DNA of 64,000 nt from Streptomyces griseus (GCF_900460065.1 NZ_UAVD01000039.1:186001-250000), one strand, 5' to 3'; shown: positions 8,612 through 17,949, counted from the first letter of the stretch. Notes: generated by a model from the sequence alone, not told the origin. Translations and numbers: made by a program.

Positions 8612-9187
8612 ATGGGCGTCACGCTCGCCAAGGGAGGCAACGTCTCCCTCTCCAAGGTCGCACCCAACCTCACCCAGGTGCTGGTCGGGCTCGGCTGGGA
8701 CGCGCGCTCCACCACGGGAGCCGCCTTCGACCTCGACGCCAGCGCACTGCTGTGCCAGTCGGGCCGCGTGCTCGGTGACGAGTGGTTCATCTTCTACAAC
8801 AACCTCATGAGCCCCGACGGCTCCGTCGAGCACACCGGCGACAACCTCACCGGGGAGGGCGACGGCGACGACGAGTCCGTCATCGTCCGCCTCGACCAGG
8901 TTCCCGCCCACTGCGACAAGATCGTCTTCCCGGTCTCGATCCATGACGCGGACAACCGGGGCCAGGCCTTCGGTCAGGTCAGCAACGCCTTCATCCGGGT
9001 GGTCAACCAGGCCGACGGCCAGGAACTGGCCCGCTACGACCTGAGCGAGGACGCCTCGACGGAGACCGCGATGATCTTCGGCGAGCTCTACCGGTACAAC
9101 GGCGAGTGGAAGTTCCGTGCCGTCGGCCAGGGGTACGCGTCCGGCCTGCGGGGCATCGCTCTAGACTTCGGCGTCAACGTTTCATAG
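8612..9187 (+). CDS. terD: TerD family protein (second paralog)
   Basis: 191 residues, co-linear with the protein at 7846. It keeps FDLDASALL and HTGDNLTGEGDGDDE, the two calcium-binding segments, and the same C-terminal GLRGIALDFGVNV. The start is ATG at 8612 after GGAGGACAC. It differs mainly in the first half (DEWFIFYNNLMS rather than FVFFNNLKS). It is most likely a tandem duplicate that kept function. It is isolated by an extremely stable hairpin on each side, so its transcription may be separate from that of the first copy. Confidence 0.95.
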   Translation: MGVTLAKGGNVSLSKVAPNLTQVLVGLGWDARSTTGAAFDLDASALLCQSGRVLGDEWFIFYNNLMSPDGSVEHTGDNLTGEGDGDDESVIVRLDQVPAHCDKIVFPVSIHDADNRGQAFGQVSNAFIRVVNQADGQELARYDLSEDASTETAMIFGELYRYNGEWKFRAVGQGYASGLRGIALDFGVNVS

Positions 9188-9195
9188 CGCCGTTC

Positions 9196-9254
9196 GGGCC
9201 TTTCGTTTGGATCGTGCCGGACCCCACGTCCGGCACGATCCAAACGAAAGGCCC
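9196..9254. terminator. Perfect 27-base-pair hairpin after the second terD
   Basis: Positions 9196-9222 are the exact reverse complement of 9228-9254 with a 5-base loop (CCCAC). It starts 9 bases after the stop codon. The stem is unusually long for a terminator and contains an A/T-rich middle (TTTCGTTTGGATC). Confidence 0.85.
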
Positions 9255-9316
9255 CAGGCGCCGGGGGATCCCCGACGCATCGCGGGAGCCCCCTCACCCA
9301 CACCATGAGGTAGCCC

Positions 9317-10468
9317 GTGCTTCTCAAAACCTTCGGCTGGTCCTTCGCGGTCACCGCGCTCGGCCTGGTCGCAGCCGTCTTCTACGGGGGGTGGCAGGCA
9401 TTCGGCATCGTCTTGATCCTGTCCGTCCTGGAGATTTCGCTCTCCTTCGACAACGCGGTGATCAACGCCGGAATCCTGAAGAAGATGAACGCCTTCTGGC
9501 AGAAGATCTTCCTCACCATCGGCATCCTCATCGCCGTCTTCGGAATGCGGCTGGTCTTCCCCGTCGTGATCGTGGCCGTGAGCGCCCAGCTCGGACCGAT
9601 CGAGGCCATCGACCTTTCCTTCAACGACCCGGACAGGTACAAGGAACTCGTCACGGACGCCCATCCGTCCATCGCCGCCTTCGGTGGCATGTTCCTGTTG
9701 ATGATCTTCCTCGACTTCATCTTCGACGAGGACCGTGACATCCACTGGCTGCGCTGGATCGAGCGCCCGCTCGCCAAGCTCGGCAAGGTCGACATGCTGT
9801 CGGTCTGCGTCGCGCTGATCGTCCTGCTCATCACCGCCACGACCTTCGCGACCCAGGCCCACCAGCACGGCGGCGGACACGCCGACAAGGCGTCCACGGT
9901 CATGCTCTCCGGCATCGCCGGCCTGATCACCTACCTCGTCGTCGGCGGGCTCTCCGGATTCTTCGAGGGCAAGCTGGAAGAGGAGGAGGAGCGCGAGCAC
10001 GAGGCCGAGGAAGAGGCCAAGGAGAAGGGCAAGCCCGTCACCGGGGTCGCCCTCGCCGGAAAGGCCGCGTTCTTCCTCTTCCTCTACCTGGAAGTCCTGG
10101 ACGCCTCGTTCTCCTTCGACGGCGTCATCGGCGCCTTCGCCATCACCAACGAGATCGTGCTGATGGCCCTCGGCCTCGGCATCGGCGCCATGTACGTCCG
10201 GTCGCTCACCGTCTACCTGGTGCGCGAGGGCACGCTCGACGACTACGTCTACCTGGAGCACGGCGCGCACTACGCGATCGGCGCGCTCTCGATCATCCTG
10301 CTGATCACCATCCAGTTCCAGATCAACGAGTTCATCACGGGCTCCGTCGGCGTGATCCTGATCGCGCTCTCCTTCTGGTCCTCGGTCAGGCGCAACCGCG
10401 CCCTCGCCGCGGCATCCGACGGGGGCGGCGGCCAGGGAACCACGTCCGAAGTCTCCTCCGGGGTGTGA
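9317..10468 (+). CDS. DUF475 (TerC-related) integral membrane protein
   Basis: 383 residues. Several transmembrane helices carry acidic residues, including LEISLSFDNAVINAG (about residues 37-51) and EVLDASFSFDGVIGAFA (about 258-274). These duplicated SFDN/SFDG signatures are the metal-site hallmark of the TerC superfamily. A long charged loop rich in Glu/Lys (about 218-245) and a His patch (QAHQHGGGH) separate the halves. Start GTG at 9317 with GAGG upstream. Family knowledge suggests Mn/Ca-linked transport partnering TerD. The C-terminus ends in a soluble Gly/Ser tail. Confidence 0.9.
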   Translation: MLLKTFGWSFAVTALGLVAAVFYGGWQAFGIVLILSVLEISLSFDNAVINAGILKKMNAFWQKIFLTIGILIAVFGMRLVFPVVIVAVSAQLGPIEAIDLSFNDPDRYKELVTDAHPSIAAFGGMFLLMIFLDFIFDEDRDIHWLRWIERPLAKLGKVDMLSVCVALIVLLITATTFATQAHQHGGGHADKASTVMLSGIAGLITYLVVGGLSGFFEGKLEEEEEREHEAEEEAKEKGKPVTGVALAGKAAFFLFLYLEVLDASFSFDGVIGAFAITNEIVLMALGLGIGAMYVRSLTVYLVREGTLDDYVYLEHGAHYAIGALSIILLITIQFQINEFITGSVGVILIALSFWSSVRRNRALAAASDGGGGQGTTSEVSSGV

Positions 10469-10596
10469 CCCGGTAAGGATTGAGGAACGCTCTCTGCGGG
10501 GCGGCCCACACGGCGACGGCTCTCCGGGATCTCCCGGACCCGGCCCGGTGGCCGCCCCGCGGTGATGTCCGGACGCGCGAACAGGTGGGGGTTGGT

Positions 10597-11331
10597 ATGG
10601 GATTCTTCGACGGCCTGTGGCCGGGGCGCGCGGCGCAGTTCGACTCGGGCAACTCGACGTCGAGCGCGGTCGTGCTGACCAAACGGAACGCCACGATCTC
10701 GCTCAACAAGCAGGGGGCCCTGTCCGGCAACCTCCGGGTCAACCTGTCCTGGCGGATGCGGACCTCGGACATCGAGGGCCGGTCCCGCCAGAGCGGCATG
10801 CTGCGGCGCCCCCTCAAGCTTTTCCAGCCCGAGGTGGTCCAGGCGCACACCCAGGGCGTCGTCAACGTCGACCTGGACCTCGGCTGCATGTACGAGCTGA
10901 TGGACGGCACCAAGGGCGTCGTGCAGCCGCTGGGCAGCCTGATCGGCGACCTCAACGGCCCGCCCTACGTCCGGCTCAGCGGCGACGACCGGTTCGGCGC
11001 ACCCTCGGGCGAGACGGTCTACGTCAACCTCGACCAGCGCGACCAGATCAAGCGGCTGCTGTTCTTCGTCTACATCTACGACCGGACGCCCGCGTTCGAC
11101 CGTACGCACGCCAAGATCACGCTCTACCCCGGCAACGGCCCGCGCATCGAGATCGAACTGGACGAGCGTGCGCCCCAGGCCCGCTCCTGCGCGGTGTTCA
11201 CCGTGGAGAACGTCAAGGACGAGCTGATCGTCCGCCGCGAGGTGAAGTTCGTGTACGGCTTCCAGTCGGAGCTGGACCGGCTGTACGGCTACGGCATGCA
11301 ATGGGGGCGCGGCTACAAGTCCCGGACCTGA
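10597..11331 (+). CDS. TerD-domain protein, long variant
   Basis: 244 residues. It starts MGFFDGLWPGRAAQF with ATG at 10597 (GGTGGGGG upstream). The TerD core is recognisable from INLDQ-type segments (ETVYVNLDQRDQIKRLLFFVYIYD) and the GPRIEIELDE region, but the paired calcium-binding acidic loops of the 191-residue paralogs are much reduced. This resembles the TerA/TerF-like branch of the superfamily. It follows the DUF475 gene on the same strand with a 128-base gap and ends 39 bases from the convergent TerD-like gene. Confidence 0.85.
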   Translation: MGFFDGLWPGRAAQFDSGNSTSSAVVLTKRNATISLNKQGALSGNLRVNLSWRMRTSDIEGRSRQSGMLRRPLKLFQPEVVQAHTQGVVNVDLDLGCMYELMDGTKGVVQPLGSLIGDLNGPPYVRLSGDDRFGAPSGETVYVNLDQRDQIKRLLFFVYIYDRTPAFDRTHAKITLYPGNGPRIEIELDERAPQARSCAVFTVENVKDELIVRREVKFVYGFQSELDRLYGYGMQWGRGYKSRT

Positions 11332-11370
11332 GCCCGGACGGCCGTGCGCCCGAGCACCGGCACGGGCGGC

Positions 11371-12255
11371 TCAGGACCGGACGAACTGCGGACCTTGTGG
11401 AGGCAGCGCGAAATGGGGGTCGGGCGCGTGCGCGGCGGCTGCCGCGGGCTGCGGATAGCCGTACGCGGGCGGCTCGGCGGCAGGCTGCGGATAGCCGTAC
11501 GCCGGCTGCTGGGCCCCGGCGGCGGCCGGCTGCGCGACCGGCGGCGGATAGCCGTAGGAGGGCTGCCGGTGCTGGACCGTGGCCTGGGAGTCGGGGCCGG
11601 GCCCGGGCGGCACGGCCGGTGGCGGCGGCGCGGCGGCCGGGAGGGCCCCCACGCCCGCCGCGGCGGCCGGGTCCTGCGCCCCGCTCCCCGCCTGGTCCCC
11701 GTGCGCGGCCTCCGACTCGTCCACCGAGATGCCGAAGGCGGTGGCCAGGCCGATCAGGCCGGTGGGATATCCCTGGCCGACCGCCCGGAACTTCCACCCC
11801 TCGCCGCGACGGTAGAGCTCGCCGCAGATGATCGCCGTCTCCTGCCCGGTCTCCGGCCGGACATCGAACACCGCCAGCGGCTCGCCCTCGGCGAACGCGG
11901 CGTCGAAGAGGAGTATCCGCAGGTCCAGGACCTGCTCGAAGGCGGCCCCGTCGGAAGAGGCCGCGATGACCACCTGGTCCACCGACGCGTCGAGCGCCCC
12001 GAGGTCCGCCTCGACGGTGTCCGTCAGCCCTTCCGGGACACTGCGCTTGGGCAGCCGCCGGACCAGGCCGGAGGGGTGCCGGGGCTGGTTGTAGAAGACG
12101 AAGTCCTCGTCGGACCGCACCCGGCCGGACGCACCGAGGAGCAGGGCGGAGGCGTCCACGTCGGGAACCCCGGCGCCCGGGGTCCAGCGCAGCACGGCCC
12201 GGACGGCCGCGGCATCGACGGGGACGTTCGAGCCCTTCAGCATCGTGTGCGTCAT
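11371..12255 (-). CDS. TerD-domain protein with a disordered YGYP-repeat tail
   Basis: 294 residues from the ATG at 12255 (MTHTMLKGSNVPVD, the usual start in this group). A second ATG nine bases earlier is also possible. Residues 1-175 form a TerD domain with DVDASALLLG and the shared end CGELYRRGEGWKFRAVGQGYPTG, but the GDNLTGEG calcium loop is missing. The remaining 110 residues are Pro/Ala/Gly-rich with three Y-G-Y-P motifs, certainly disordered. The tail suggests a scaffold or condensate role rather than calcium binding. It is transcribed divergently from the CitE/PRTase/HAD module. Confidence 0.88.
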   Translation of the reverse strand: MTHTMLKGSNVPVDAAAVRAVLRWTPGAGVPDVDASALLLGASGRVRSDEDFVFYNQPRHPSGLVRRLPKRSVPEGLTDTVEADLGALDASVDQVVIAASSDGAAFEQVLDLRILLFDAAFAEGEPLAVFDVRPETGQETAIICGELYRRGEGWKFRAVGQGYPTGLIGLATAFGISVDESEAAHGDQAGSGAQDPAAAAGVGALPAAAPPPPAVPPGPGPDSQATVQHRQPSYGYPPPVAQPAAAGAQQPAYGYPQPAAEPPAYGYPQPAAAAAHAPDPHFALPPQGPQFVRS

Positions 12256-12405
12256 GACGGTCATCCTGCCTGCTGGGGCCCCGTGCGGACAACGCGGGGG
12301 GAGGCACGGCCGAGCTCGGCGGCGGCGCGGACAGGGCGTGAAGATACCGCGACAGGGGGCCGGACAAGGAGCGGGTAACCGGAAATTCATGTACATGGGG
12401 AACTG

Positions 12406-12433
12406 TTGACACCCGTCCGTACGTACTATTACC
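12406..12433 (+). promoter_or_regulatory. Probable promoter of the CitE-PRTase-HAD operon
   Basis: TTGACA (12406-12411) and TATTAC (12428-12433) have a 16-base spacer and lie about 40 bases before the CitE-like start at 12476. This is the clearest sigma-70/HrdB-type promoter in the Ter region. Confidence 0.65.
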
Positions 12434-12475
12434 GGCCATGCGTTGTCCGGCCGGTCAGGCAGTTCGGGGAAAATG

Positions 12476-13714
12476 ATGCGTCACTTCGGGCACATATCGC
12501 CCACTGCCCGCGAGGGTCTGTTCTTCAGGGAGCCCCGCACCTTCACCGCGGACTCCCCGGCACGGATGCTGTCCGTCGCCCTGGGAGCCACGCTCTACTC
12601 CCCGGCCACCCGGCCGTCGCTCGCCGACGACGTGCTCAAGCAGGCCGCGCGCGGCGTCGTCTCCATGGTGCTGTGCCTGGAGGACTCCATCGACGACGCC
12701 GAGGTCATCGGCGCCGAATCCAATCTGATCAGGCAGTTCGCCGAGCTGGCCGCCCGCGACGCGGCAGCGGGACCCGAGGGCCGGACGGAGGGGACCGCCG
12801 CGCGGGACCCGCACGGGACCACGGACGCGGCGGGCGCCGATGTGCCGCTGCTCTTTGTCCGCGTACGGGAACCGGCTCAGATCGTCGACCTGGTGCGGCG
12901 CCTCGGCGACTCCGTCCGGATGTTGTCCGGTTTCGTACTTCCCAAATTCACCGAGGACCGTGGCAAGCCGTTTCTGGAGGCGCTCGCCGAGGCCGAGTCG
13001 GAGTGCGGACGGCGACTCTTCGCCATGCCGGTCCTCGAATCCCCCGAGTTGCTCCATCTGGAGACGCGCGGCGAAATCCTCCGGGGGATCGCCCGCAGCG
13101 TCGAGAAGCACCGCGACCGGGTGCTCGCCCTGCGGCTCGGCGTCACCGACTTCTGCTCGGCCTACGGACTGCGCCGCGCGCCCGACATGACGGCGTACGA
13201 CGTCCATATCGTCGCCTCCGTGATCGCCGACGTGGTCAACGTGCTCGGCCGGGCCGACGGCACCGGCTTCACCATCACCGGACCGGTCTGGGAGTACTTC
13301 CGCCGCCAGGAGCGCATGTTCAAGCCCCAGCTGCGCCGCAGCCCCTTCCTGGAGGGCCGGGCCGAGGAACTGCGCACGGCCCTCATCGAGCACGACCTCG
13401 ACGGACTCCTCCGGGAGATCGAGCTGGACCGCGCCAACGGCCTGCTCGGCAAGACCTGCATCCACCCGTCGCACGTGGCCCCGGTCCACGCACTGTCCGT
13501 GGTCAGCCACGAGGAGTACACCGACGCCCAGGACATCCTGAGCCCGGAGCGCGGGGGCGGCGGGGTGCTGCGCTCCGCCTACACGAACAAGATGAACGAA
13601 GTGAAGCCCCACCGGGCCTGGGCCGAGCGCACGCTCCAGCGGGCCGAGGTCTTCGGCGTGGCGAGGGAAGACGTCGGCTTCGTGGACCTGCTGGCCGCCG
13701 GACTGGCGAACTGA
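12476..13714 (+). CDS. HpcH/HpaI (CitE-like) aldolase/lyase family protein
   Basis: 412 residues from ATG 12476 (MRHFGHI), with GGGGA just upstream. An adjacent ATG at 12473 is equally possible. The TIM-barrel CitE features are GATLYSPATRP, the metal-ligand region MVLCLEDSIDDAEV (about residues 61-74), FVLPKF, and LRLGVTDFCSAYGLRR. CitE-like enzymes cleave or form C-C bonds on acyl-CoA-like or oxaloacetate-like substrates using a divalent metal. Such a protein is a recurring partner of PRTase and HAD genes in Ter-linked metabolic modules (Anantharaman, Iyer and Aravind's analysis). The next gene starts 10 bases later, so they are co-transcribed. Confidence 0.9.
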   Translation: MRHFGHISPTAREGLFFREPRTFTADSPARMLSVALGATLYSPATRPSLADDVLKQAARGVVSMVLCLEDSIDDAEVIGAESNLIRQFAELAARDAAAGPEGRTEGTAARDPHGTTDAAGADVPLLFVRVREPAQIVDLVRRLGDSVRMLSGFVLPKFTEDRGKPFLEALAEAESECGRRLFAMPVLESPELLHLETRGEILRGIARSVEKHRDRVLALRLGVTDFCSAYGLRRAPDMTAYDVHIVASVIADVVNVLGRADGTGFTITGPVWEYFRRQERMFKPQLRRSPFLEGRAEELRTALIEHDLDGLLREIELDRANGLLGKTCIHPSHVAPVHALSVVSHEEYTDAQDILSPERGGGGVLRSAYTNKMNEVKPHRAWAERTLQRAEVFGVAREDVGFVDLLAAGLAN

Positions 13715-13724
13715 GCGCGCGTCG

Positions 13725-16358
13725 ATGAGCGAGCGCGCGACGAGAGAAGAGACCGAGAACGTGGTGTGGTCGGGCGACTGGGTGGCGGAGCGACTGGGAG
13801 TCGCCCTCGAAGGCGACGGAGAGCTCCGGGAACTGCTGGGCCTGGCCCTGCGCCGCAACCCCAAGCGGGCGCATCTGCTGGTGTCCAACGTGCTGGGCAA
13901 GCACGTGCCCCAGCGGCCCTCCGTCGTCCACGGGGCCGGGTTCGAGCTGGGGGAGCGCGTACGGGAGCTCCTCGGCGCCCGGGAGGCCCGCCGCGCGGTG
14001 GTCCTCGGGTACGCGGAGACGGCCACCGGCCTCGGCCACGCCGTCGCGGACGGCCTGCGGGACGCCCCGTACCTGCACTCCACCCGCCGTCCGGTGGCGG
14101 GCGTCCGGCAGGCGGGCGGTTTCGAGGAGGCCCACTCGCACGCCACGTCGCACCTGCTGCTGCCGGAGGACCCCGAGCTGCTGGCCGGGGGAGCGGAGGC
14201 GCCCACCCTGGTGCTGGTCGACGACGAGTTCTCCACCGGCAACACCGTCCTGAACACCATCCGCGCACTGCACGCCCTGCACCCGCGCGAGCGGTACGTC
14301 ATCGTCGCCCTGGTCGACATGCGGTCGGCCGGCGACCGCGACCGGCTGACCGCCTTCGCCGCCGAGATCGGCGCCCGCGTCGACCTGGTGACGCGCGGCG
14401 CCGGCACGGTCACCCTGCCGGACGGCGTGCTGGAACGCGGCCAGGCCCTCGTCGCCGCCCAGGAAGCGGAACAGGCGGCGCAGCCGGACCGGGCGGCGCA
14501 GAAGGAACAGCCGGCGCAAGCGGAACAGGAAGCGCAAGGGGAACGGGCGGCACGGGCCGGCCGGGCCGGAGGACCGGCGGGGCCCGCCGGGGGTGCGGAC
14601 ACCGCCCCCGTCACCCGGGTCGACCTCGACTGGCCGGCCGGCGTGCCCGACGGAGGCCGGCACGGCTTCACCCCCGCCCACCGGGCGGCGCTGGAAGCGG
14701 CGCTCCCGGGCATGGCCCACCGGGTCGCGGCCGCGCTGGGCGACCCCACCGGCCCCCGCCCCCGCCGGATCCTGGTCCTCGGCTTCGAGGAGCTGATGTA
14801 CGCGCCCCTGCGCCTGGGCACGGCCCTGGAGGAAACGCTGGGCGCGGACACCGAGGTCCGCTACTCCACCACCACCCGCTCGCCCGTCCTGGCCGTCGAC
14901 GACCCCGGCTACGCGATACGCACCCGCCTCGTCTTCCCGGCCCACGACGCCCCGGCGGACGGCCCCGGCGACCGGTACGCGTACAACGTGGCGGGCGCCG
15001 GCTTCGACGCGGTGGTCGCCGTCGTCGACTCCACCGCCGACACCCCCGAACTGCACGCCCCCGAAGGCCTGCTGGCCCGGCTCGCCGAGCACACCGGCCA
15101 GGTGCTCCTCGCGGTCGTCCCCTCGTACACCCCCGTCCCCCACCGGCAGGAGCCCGCCGTGCTGCCCGAGCCCCTCCGAGGCCCCGACTTCTCCAGCTAC
15201 GCCCCCGAGGACGTCGGCTGGCTGCTCCAGGACCTCTCGGACACCGAGCTGGAGGCGCCCACCGAGGAGCGCGAGGAGGCCATCCAGAGCGGCGGCGCGC
15301 ACTACGCGGAGTCGCTGCCCGTCGAGTACCAGCCGAGCGCCGCCTACCAGGCCCTGTTCACCGCCGCCCTGGAGACCTCCGCCGCGCGCATCGCCCGCGC
15401 GGTCGGCACCGTCACCGAGACGGTCCTCGCCGAACGCGGCCCCCGCCCCGTGCTCGTCTCGCTCGCCCGCGCCGGGACCCCGGTCGGCGTGCTGATGCGC
15501 CGCTGGGCCCGGCACCGGCACGGCCTGGACCTGCCGCACTACGCCATCTCCATCGTCCGGGGCCGCGGCATCGACGCCACCGCCCTGCGCTGGCTGGCCG
15601 CCCACCACGACCCGGCCGACGTGGTGTTCGTCGACGGCTGGACCGGCAAGGGCGCGATCACCCGCGAACTGGCGGCGGCGCTGGAGGAGTTCGAGGCCTC
15701 CGGCGGGCCCGCCGGATTCGACCCGGAGATCTCGGTGCTCGCCGACCCGGGCGGCTGCGTGCGGACGTACGGCACCCGCGAGGACTTCCTCATCCCCTCG
15801 GCCTGCCTCAACTCCACGGTCTCCGGCCTCATCTCCCGCACGGTGCTCCGCGCCGACCTGGTCGGCCCCGACGACTTCCACGGCGGGAAGTTCTACCGGG
15901 AGCTGGCGGACTCCGACGTCTCGGGCCTCTTCCTCGACACGATCGCCGCCCGCTTCGACGAGGTCGCGGGCCGCGTCGAGGAAGAGGCCAAGGAACTCCT
16001 CGCCGCCGACCGCGCCCCGACCTGGGAGGGCTGGGCGGCCGTCGAGCGGATCAGCGAGGAGTACGGCATCCACGACGTCAACCTGGTCAAGCCGGGCGTC
16101 GGCGAGACCACCCGGGTCCTGCTCCGCCGGGTCCCCTGGAAGATCCTCGCGCAGCGCGGCGCGGGCGCCGACCTGGAGCACATACGGCTGCTCGCACAAC
16201 AGCGCGGCGTCCCGGTCGAGGAGGTCGACGACCTCCCGTACAGCTGTGTCGGACTGATCCACCCCCGGTACACGCGCGGCGCGACGGGCGCGGACGGCAG
16301 GGCGGTGGCGGGCGGCAGCGCCCCGACGGCCGGCGGAGAGCCGGTGAAGGGCGCATGA
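13725..16358 (+). CDS. PRTase-TRSP-StiP-PELOTA fusion protein of the Ter module
   Basis: 877 residues. About 1-250 is a phosphoribosyltransferase-like domain with the PRPP loop VLVDDEFSTGNT (about 164-175). An Ala/Gln/Glu-rich linker follows (245-295). About 300-420 resembles the TRSP domain (ILVLGFEELMYAPLRLG). About 455-770 matches the StiP region, holding a second PRPP-loop-like motif VFVDGWTGKGAIT (about 633). The end (784-855, VNLVKPGVGETTRVLLRR then VGLIHPRY) fits a PELOTA RNA-binding domain. In enterobacterial ter operons these usually form two proteins, so this is a fusion. It is predicted to make a nucleoside-like compound. It overlaps the HAD gene by ATGA. Confidence 0.85.
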   Translation: MSERATREETENVVWSGDWVAERLGVALEGDGELRELLGLALRRNPKRAHLLVSNVLGKHVPQRPSVVHGAGFELGERVRELLGAREARRAVVLGYAETATGLGHAVADGLRDAPYLHSTRRPVAGVRQAGGFEEAHSHATSHLLLPEDPELLAGGAEAPTLVLVDDEFSTGNTVLNTIRALHALHPRERYVIVALVDMRSAGDRDRLTAFAAEIGARVDLVTRGAGTVTLPDGVLERGQALVAAQEAEQAAQPDRAAQKEQPAQAEQEAQGERAARAGRAGGPAGPAGGADTAPVTRVDLDWPAGVPDGGRHGFTPAHRAALEAALPGMAHRVAAALGDPTGPRPRRILVLGFEELMYAPLRLGTALEETLGADTEVRYSTTTRSPVLAVDDPGYAIRTRLVFPAHDAPADGPGDRYAYNVAGAGFDAVVAVVDSTADTPELHAPEGLLARLAEHTGQVLLAVVPSYTPVPHRQEPAVLPEPLRGPDFSSYAPEDVGWLLQDLSDTELEAPTEEREEAIQSGGAHYAESLPVEYQPSAAYQALFTAALETSAARIARAVGTVTETVLAERGPRPVLVSLARAGTPVGVLMRRWARHRHGLDLPHYAISIVRGRGIDATALRWLAAHHDPADVVFVDGWTGKGAITRELAAALEEFEASGGPAGFDPEISVLADPGGCVRTYGTREDFLIPSACLNSTVSGLISRTVLRADLVGPDDFHGGKFYRELADSDVSGLFLDTIAARFDEVAGRVEEEAKELLAADRAPTWEGWAAVERISEEYGIHDVNLVKPGVGETTRVLLRRVPWKILAQRGAGADLEHIRLLAQQRGVPVEEVDDLPYSCVGLIHPRYTRGATGADGRAVAGGSAPTAGGEPVKGA

Positions 16359-17209
16359 GCATGACGTCACCGGCTCCCTCCTCGCCGTCACCGGCCTCCC
16401 CGGCACGCACCCTGGTGGCGAGCGACCTCGACCGCACACTGATCTACTCGGCGGCCTCGCTCGACCTGTCCATGCCGGACGCGGAGGCCCCCCGGCTGCT
16501 CTGCGTCGAGGTCTACGGCCACAAGCCCCTCTCGTACCTGACGGAGACGGCCGCCGCCCTCCTCACCGAGGTGGCGGCCTCCACCGTCTTCGTCCCGACG
16601 ACCACCCGCACCCGGGAGCAGTACCGGCGCATCCACCTCCCCGGCCCCGCCTCCCGGTACGCGATCTGCGCCAACGGCGGCCACATCCTGGTCGACGGCG
16701 TCTCCGACCCCGACTGGCAGCGGCGGGTGGCGGACCGGATCGCGGCCGAGTGCGCCCCGCTCACCGAGATCCGCGCCCACCTCGCCACCACCGCCGACCC
16801 GGCCTGGCTCCTCAAGGAACGGGTCGCCGAGGACCTCTTCGCCTACCTCGTCGTCGAACGCTCCCTGCTGCCCGAGGAATGGGTGAGGGAACTGGCTGCC
16901 TGGGCCGGGCCGCGCGGCTGGACGGTCTCCCTCCAGGGCCGGAAGATCTACGTGGTCCCGGCGCCGCTCACCAAGAGCGCCGCCATGCACGAGGTCGCCC
17001 GCCGCACCGGCGCCACGCGCACACTCGCCGCCGGGGACTCCCTCCTCGACGCGGACCTGCTGCTCGCCGCCGACCTCGGCTGGCGCCCCGGCCACGGCGA
17101 ACTGGCCGACGAGGGCTGGCGTGCCCCGCACGTGGTGGCCCTGGCGGAACGGGGAGGGGCCGCGGGCGAGGAGATCCTGCGCCGGTTCCTGGCGGCCGCG
17201 GCCGTGTGA
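16355..17209 (+). CDS. HAD superfamily phosphatase of the Ter module
   Basis: 284 residues. The ATG overlaps the upstream stop (ATGA, 16355-16358), so the two genes are translationally coupled. HAD motif I is ASDLDRTLIYS (about residues 19-29). Motif II is near FVPTTTRT, and the C-terminal ALAAGDSLLDADLL gives the motif III/IV region with the metal-binding GDSLLD. The cap arrangement matches the Cof/SPP type. It probably dephosphorylates the product of the CitE/PRTase steps. Substrate is not deducible. Confidence 0.88.
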   Translation: MSMTSPAPSSPSPASPARTLVASDLDRTLIYSAASLDLSMPDAEAPRLLCVEVYGHKPLSYLTETAAALLTEVAASTVFVPTTTRTREQYRRIHLPGPASRYAICANGGHILVDGVSDPDWQRRVADRIAAECAPLTEIRAHLATTADPAWLLKERVAEDLFAYLVVERSLLPEEWVRELAAWAGPRGWTVSLQGRKIYVVPAPLTKSAAMHEVARRTGATRTLAAGDSLLDADLLLAADLGWRPGHGELADEGWRAPHVVALAERGGAAGEEILRRFLAAAAV

Positions 17210-17250
17210 GTTCGCCTGCGGGCGGGCGCGCCGTGCGCGAGGCTGGGGGC

Positions 17251-17910
17251 ATGACCAAGGGCAACGACACCACGATCACCGCCGAGCTGTACGCGTACAT
17301 GCTGGCGCACAACCCGCCGCTGGACCCGGTCCAACGGGAGCTGGTGGACACCACGTACGCACGGTTCCCCGACCACGCGGGCATGCAGTCGGCCGAGGAA
17401 CAGGCCCCGCTGCTCGCCTTCCTCGTCCGGCTGGTCGGCGCCCGGCACGTGGTGGAGGTCGGCACGTTCACCGGCTTCAGCGCCCTGGCGATGGCCCAGG
17501 CGCTGCCCGCCGACGGCACGCTGATCGCCTGCGACATCTCGGAGGAGTGGACGGCGTACGGCAAGGAGGCCTGGGAGAAAGCGGGCGTCGCGGACCGGAT
17601 CGACCTGCGCATCGCCCCGGCCCTGGACACCCTGCGCGCGCTGCCCGCCGAGCCGCACATCGACTTCGCCTACCTGGACGCGGACAAGGGCGGCTACATC
17701 GCGTACTGGGAGGAGCTGGTGCCGAGGATGCGGCCGGGCGGGCTGATCGCCACGGACAACGTGCTCTTCCACGGCGGGGTCACGGACCCGGAGGCGACGG
17801 GCCCGGCGGCGGCGATCAAGGAGTTCAACGACCACGTGAGCGCGGACGCCCGGATGGACAGCGTCCTGCTGACCGTCTCCGACGGCCTCACCCTGTCCCG
17901 CAAGAAGTAG
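17251..17910 (+). CDS. SAM-dependent O-methyltransferase (family 3)
   Basis: 219 residues, class I Rossmann methyltransferase of the catechol/caffeoyl-CoA type. SAM-binding motif I is VVEVGTFTGFSALAMA (about residues 67-82). The metal-binding aspartates lie in DFAYLDADKGGY (about 140-151) and ATDNVL. Start ATG at 17251 with GGCTGGGGG upstream. It lies 41 bases after the HAD gene on the same strand and may be the last gene of the Ter metabolic operon, though this family is common outside ter loci. Confidence 0.9.
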   Translation: MTKGNDTTITAELYAYMLAHNPPLDPVQRELVDTTYARFPDHAGMQSAEEQAPLLAFLVRLVGARHVVEVGTFTGFSALAMAQALPADGTLIACDISEEWTAYGKEAWEKAGVADRIDLRIAPALDTLRALPAEPHIDFAYLDADKGGYIAYWEELVPRMRPGGLIATDNVLFHGGVTDPEATGPAAAIKEFNDHVSADARMDSVLLTVSDGLTLSRKK

Positions 17911-17949
17911 GCCCCGGCGCCGCGTCGCGGGGGCCTCTCCGGGCCGGGC

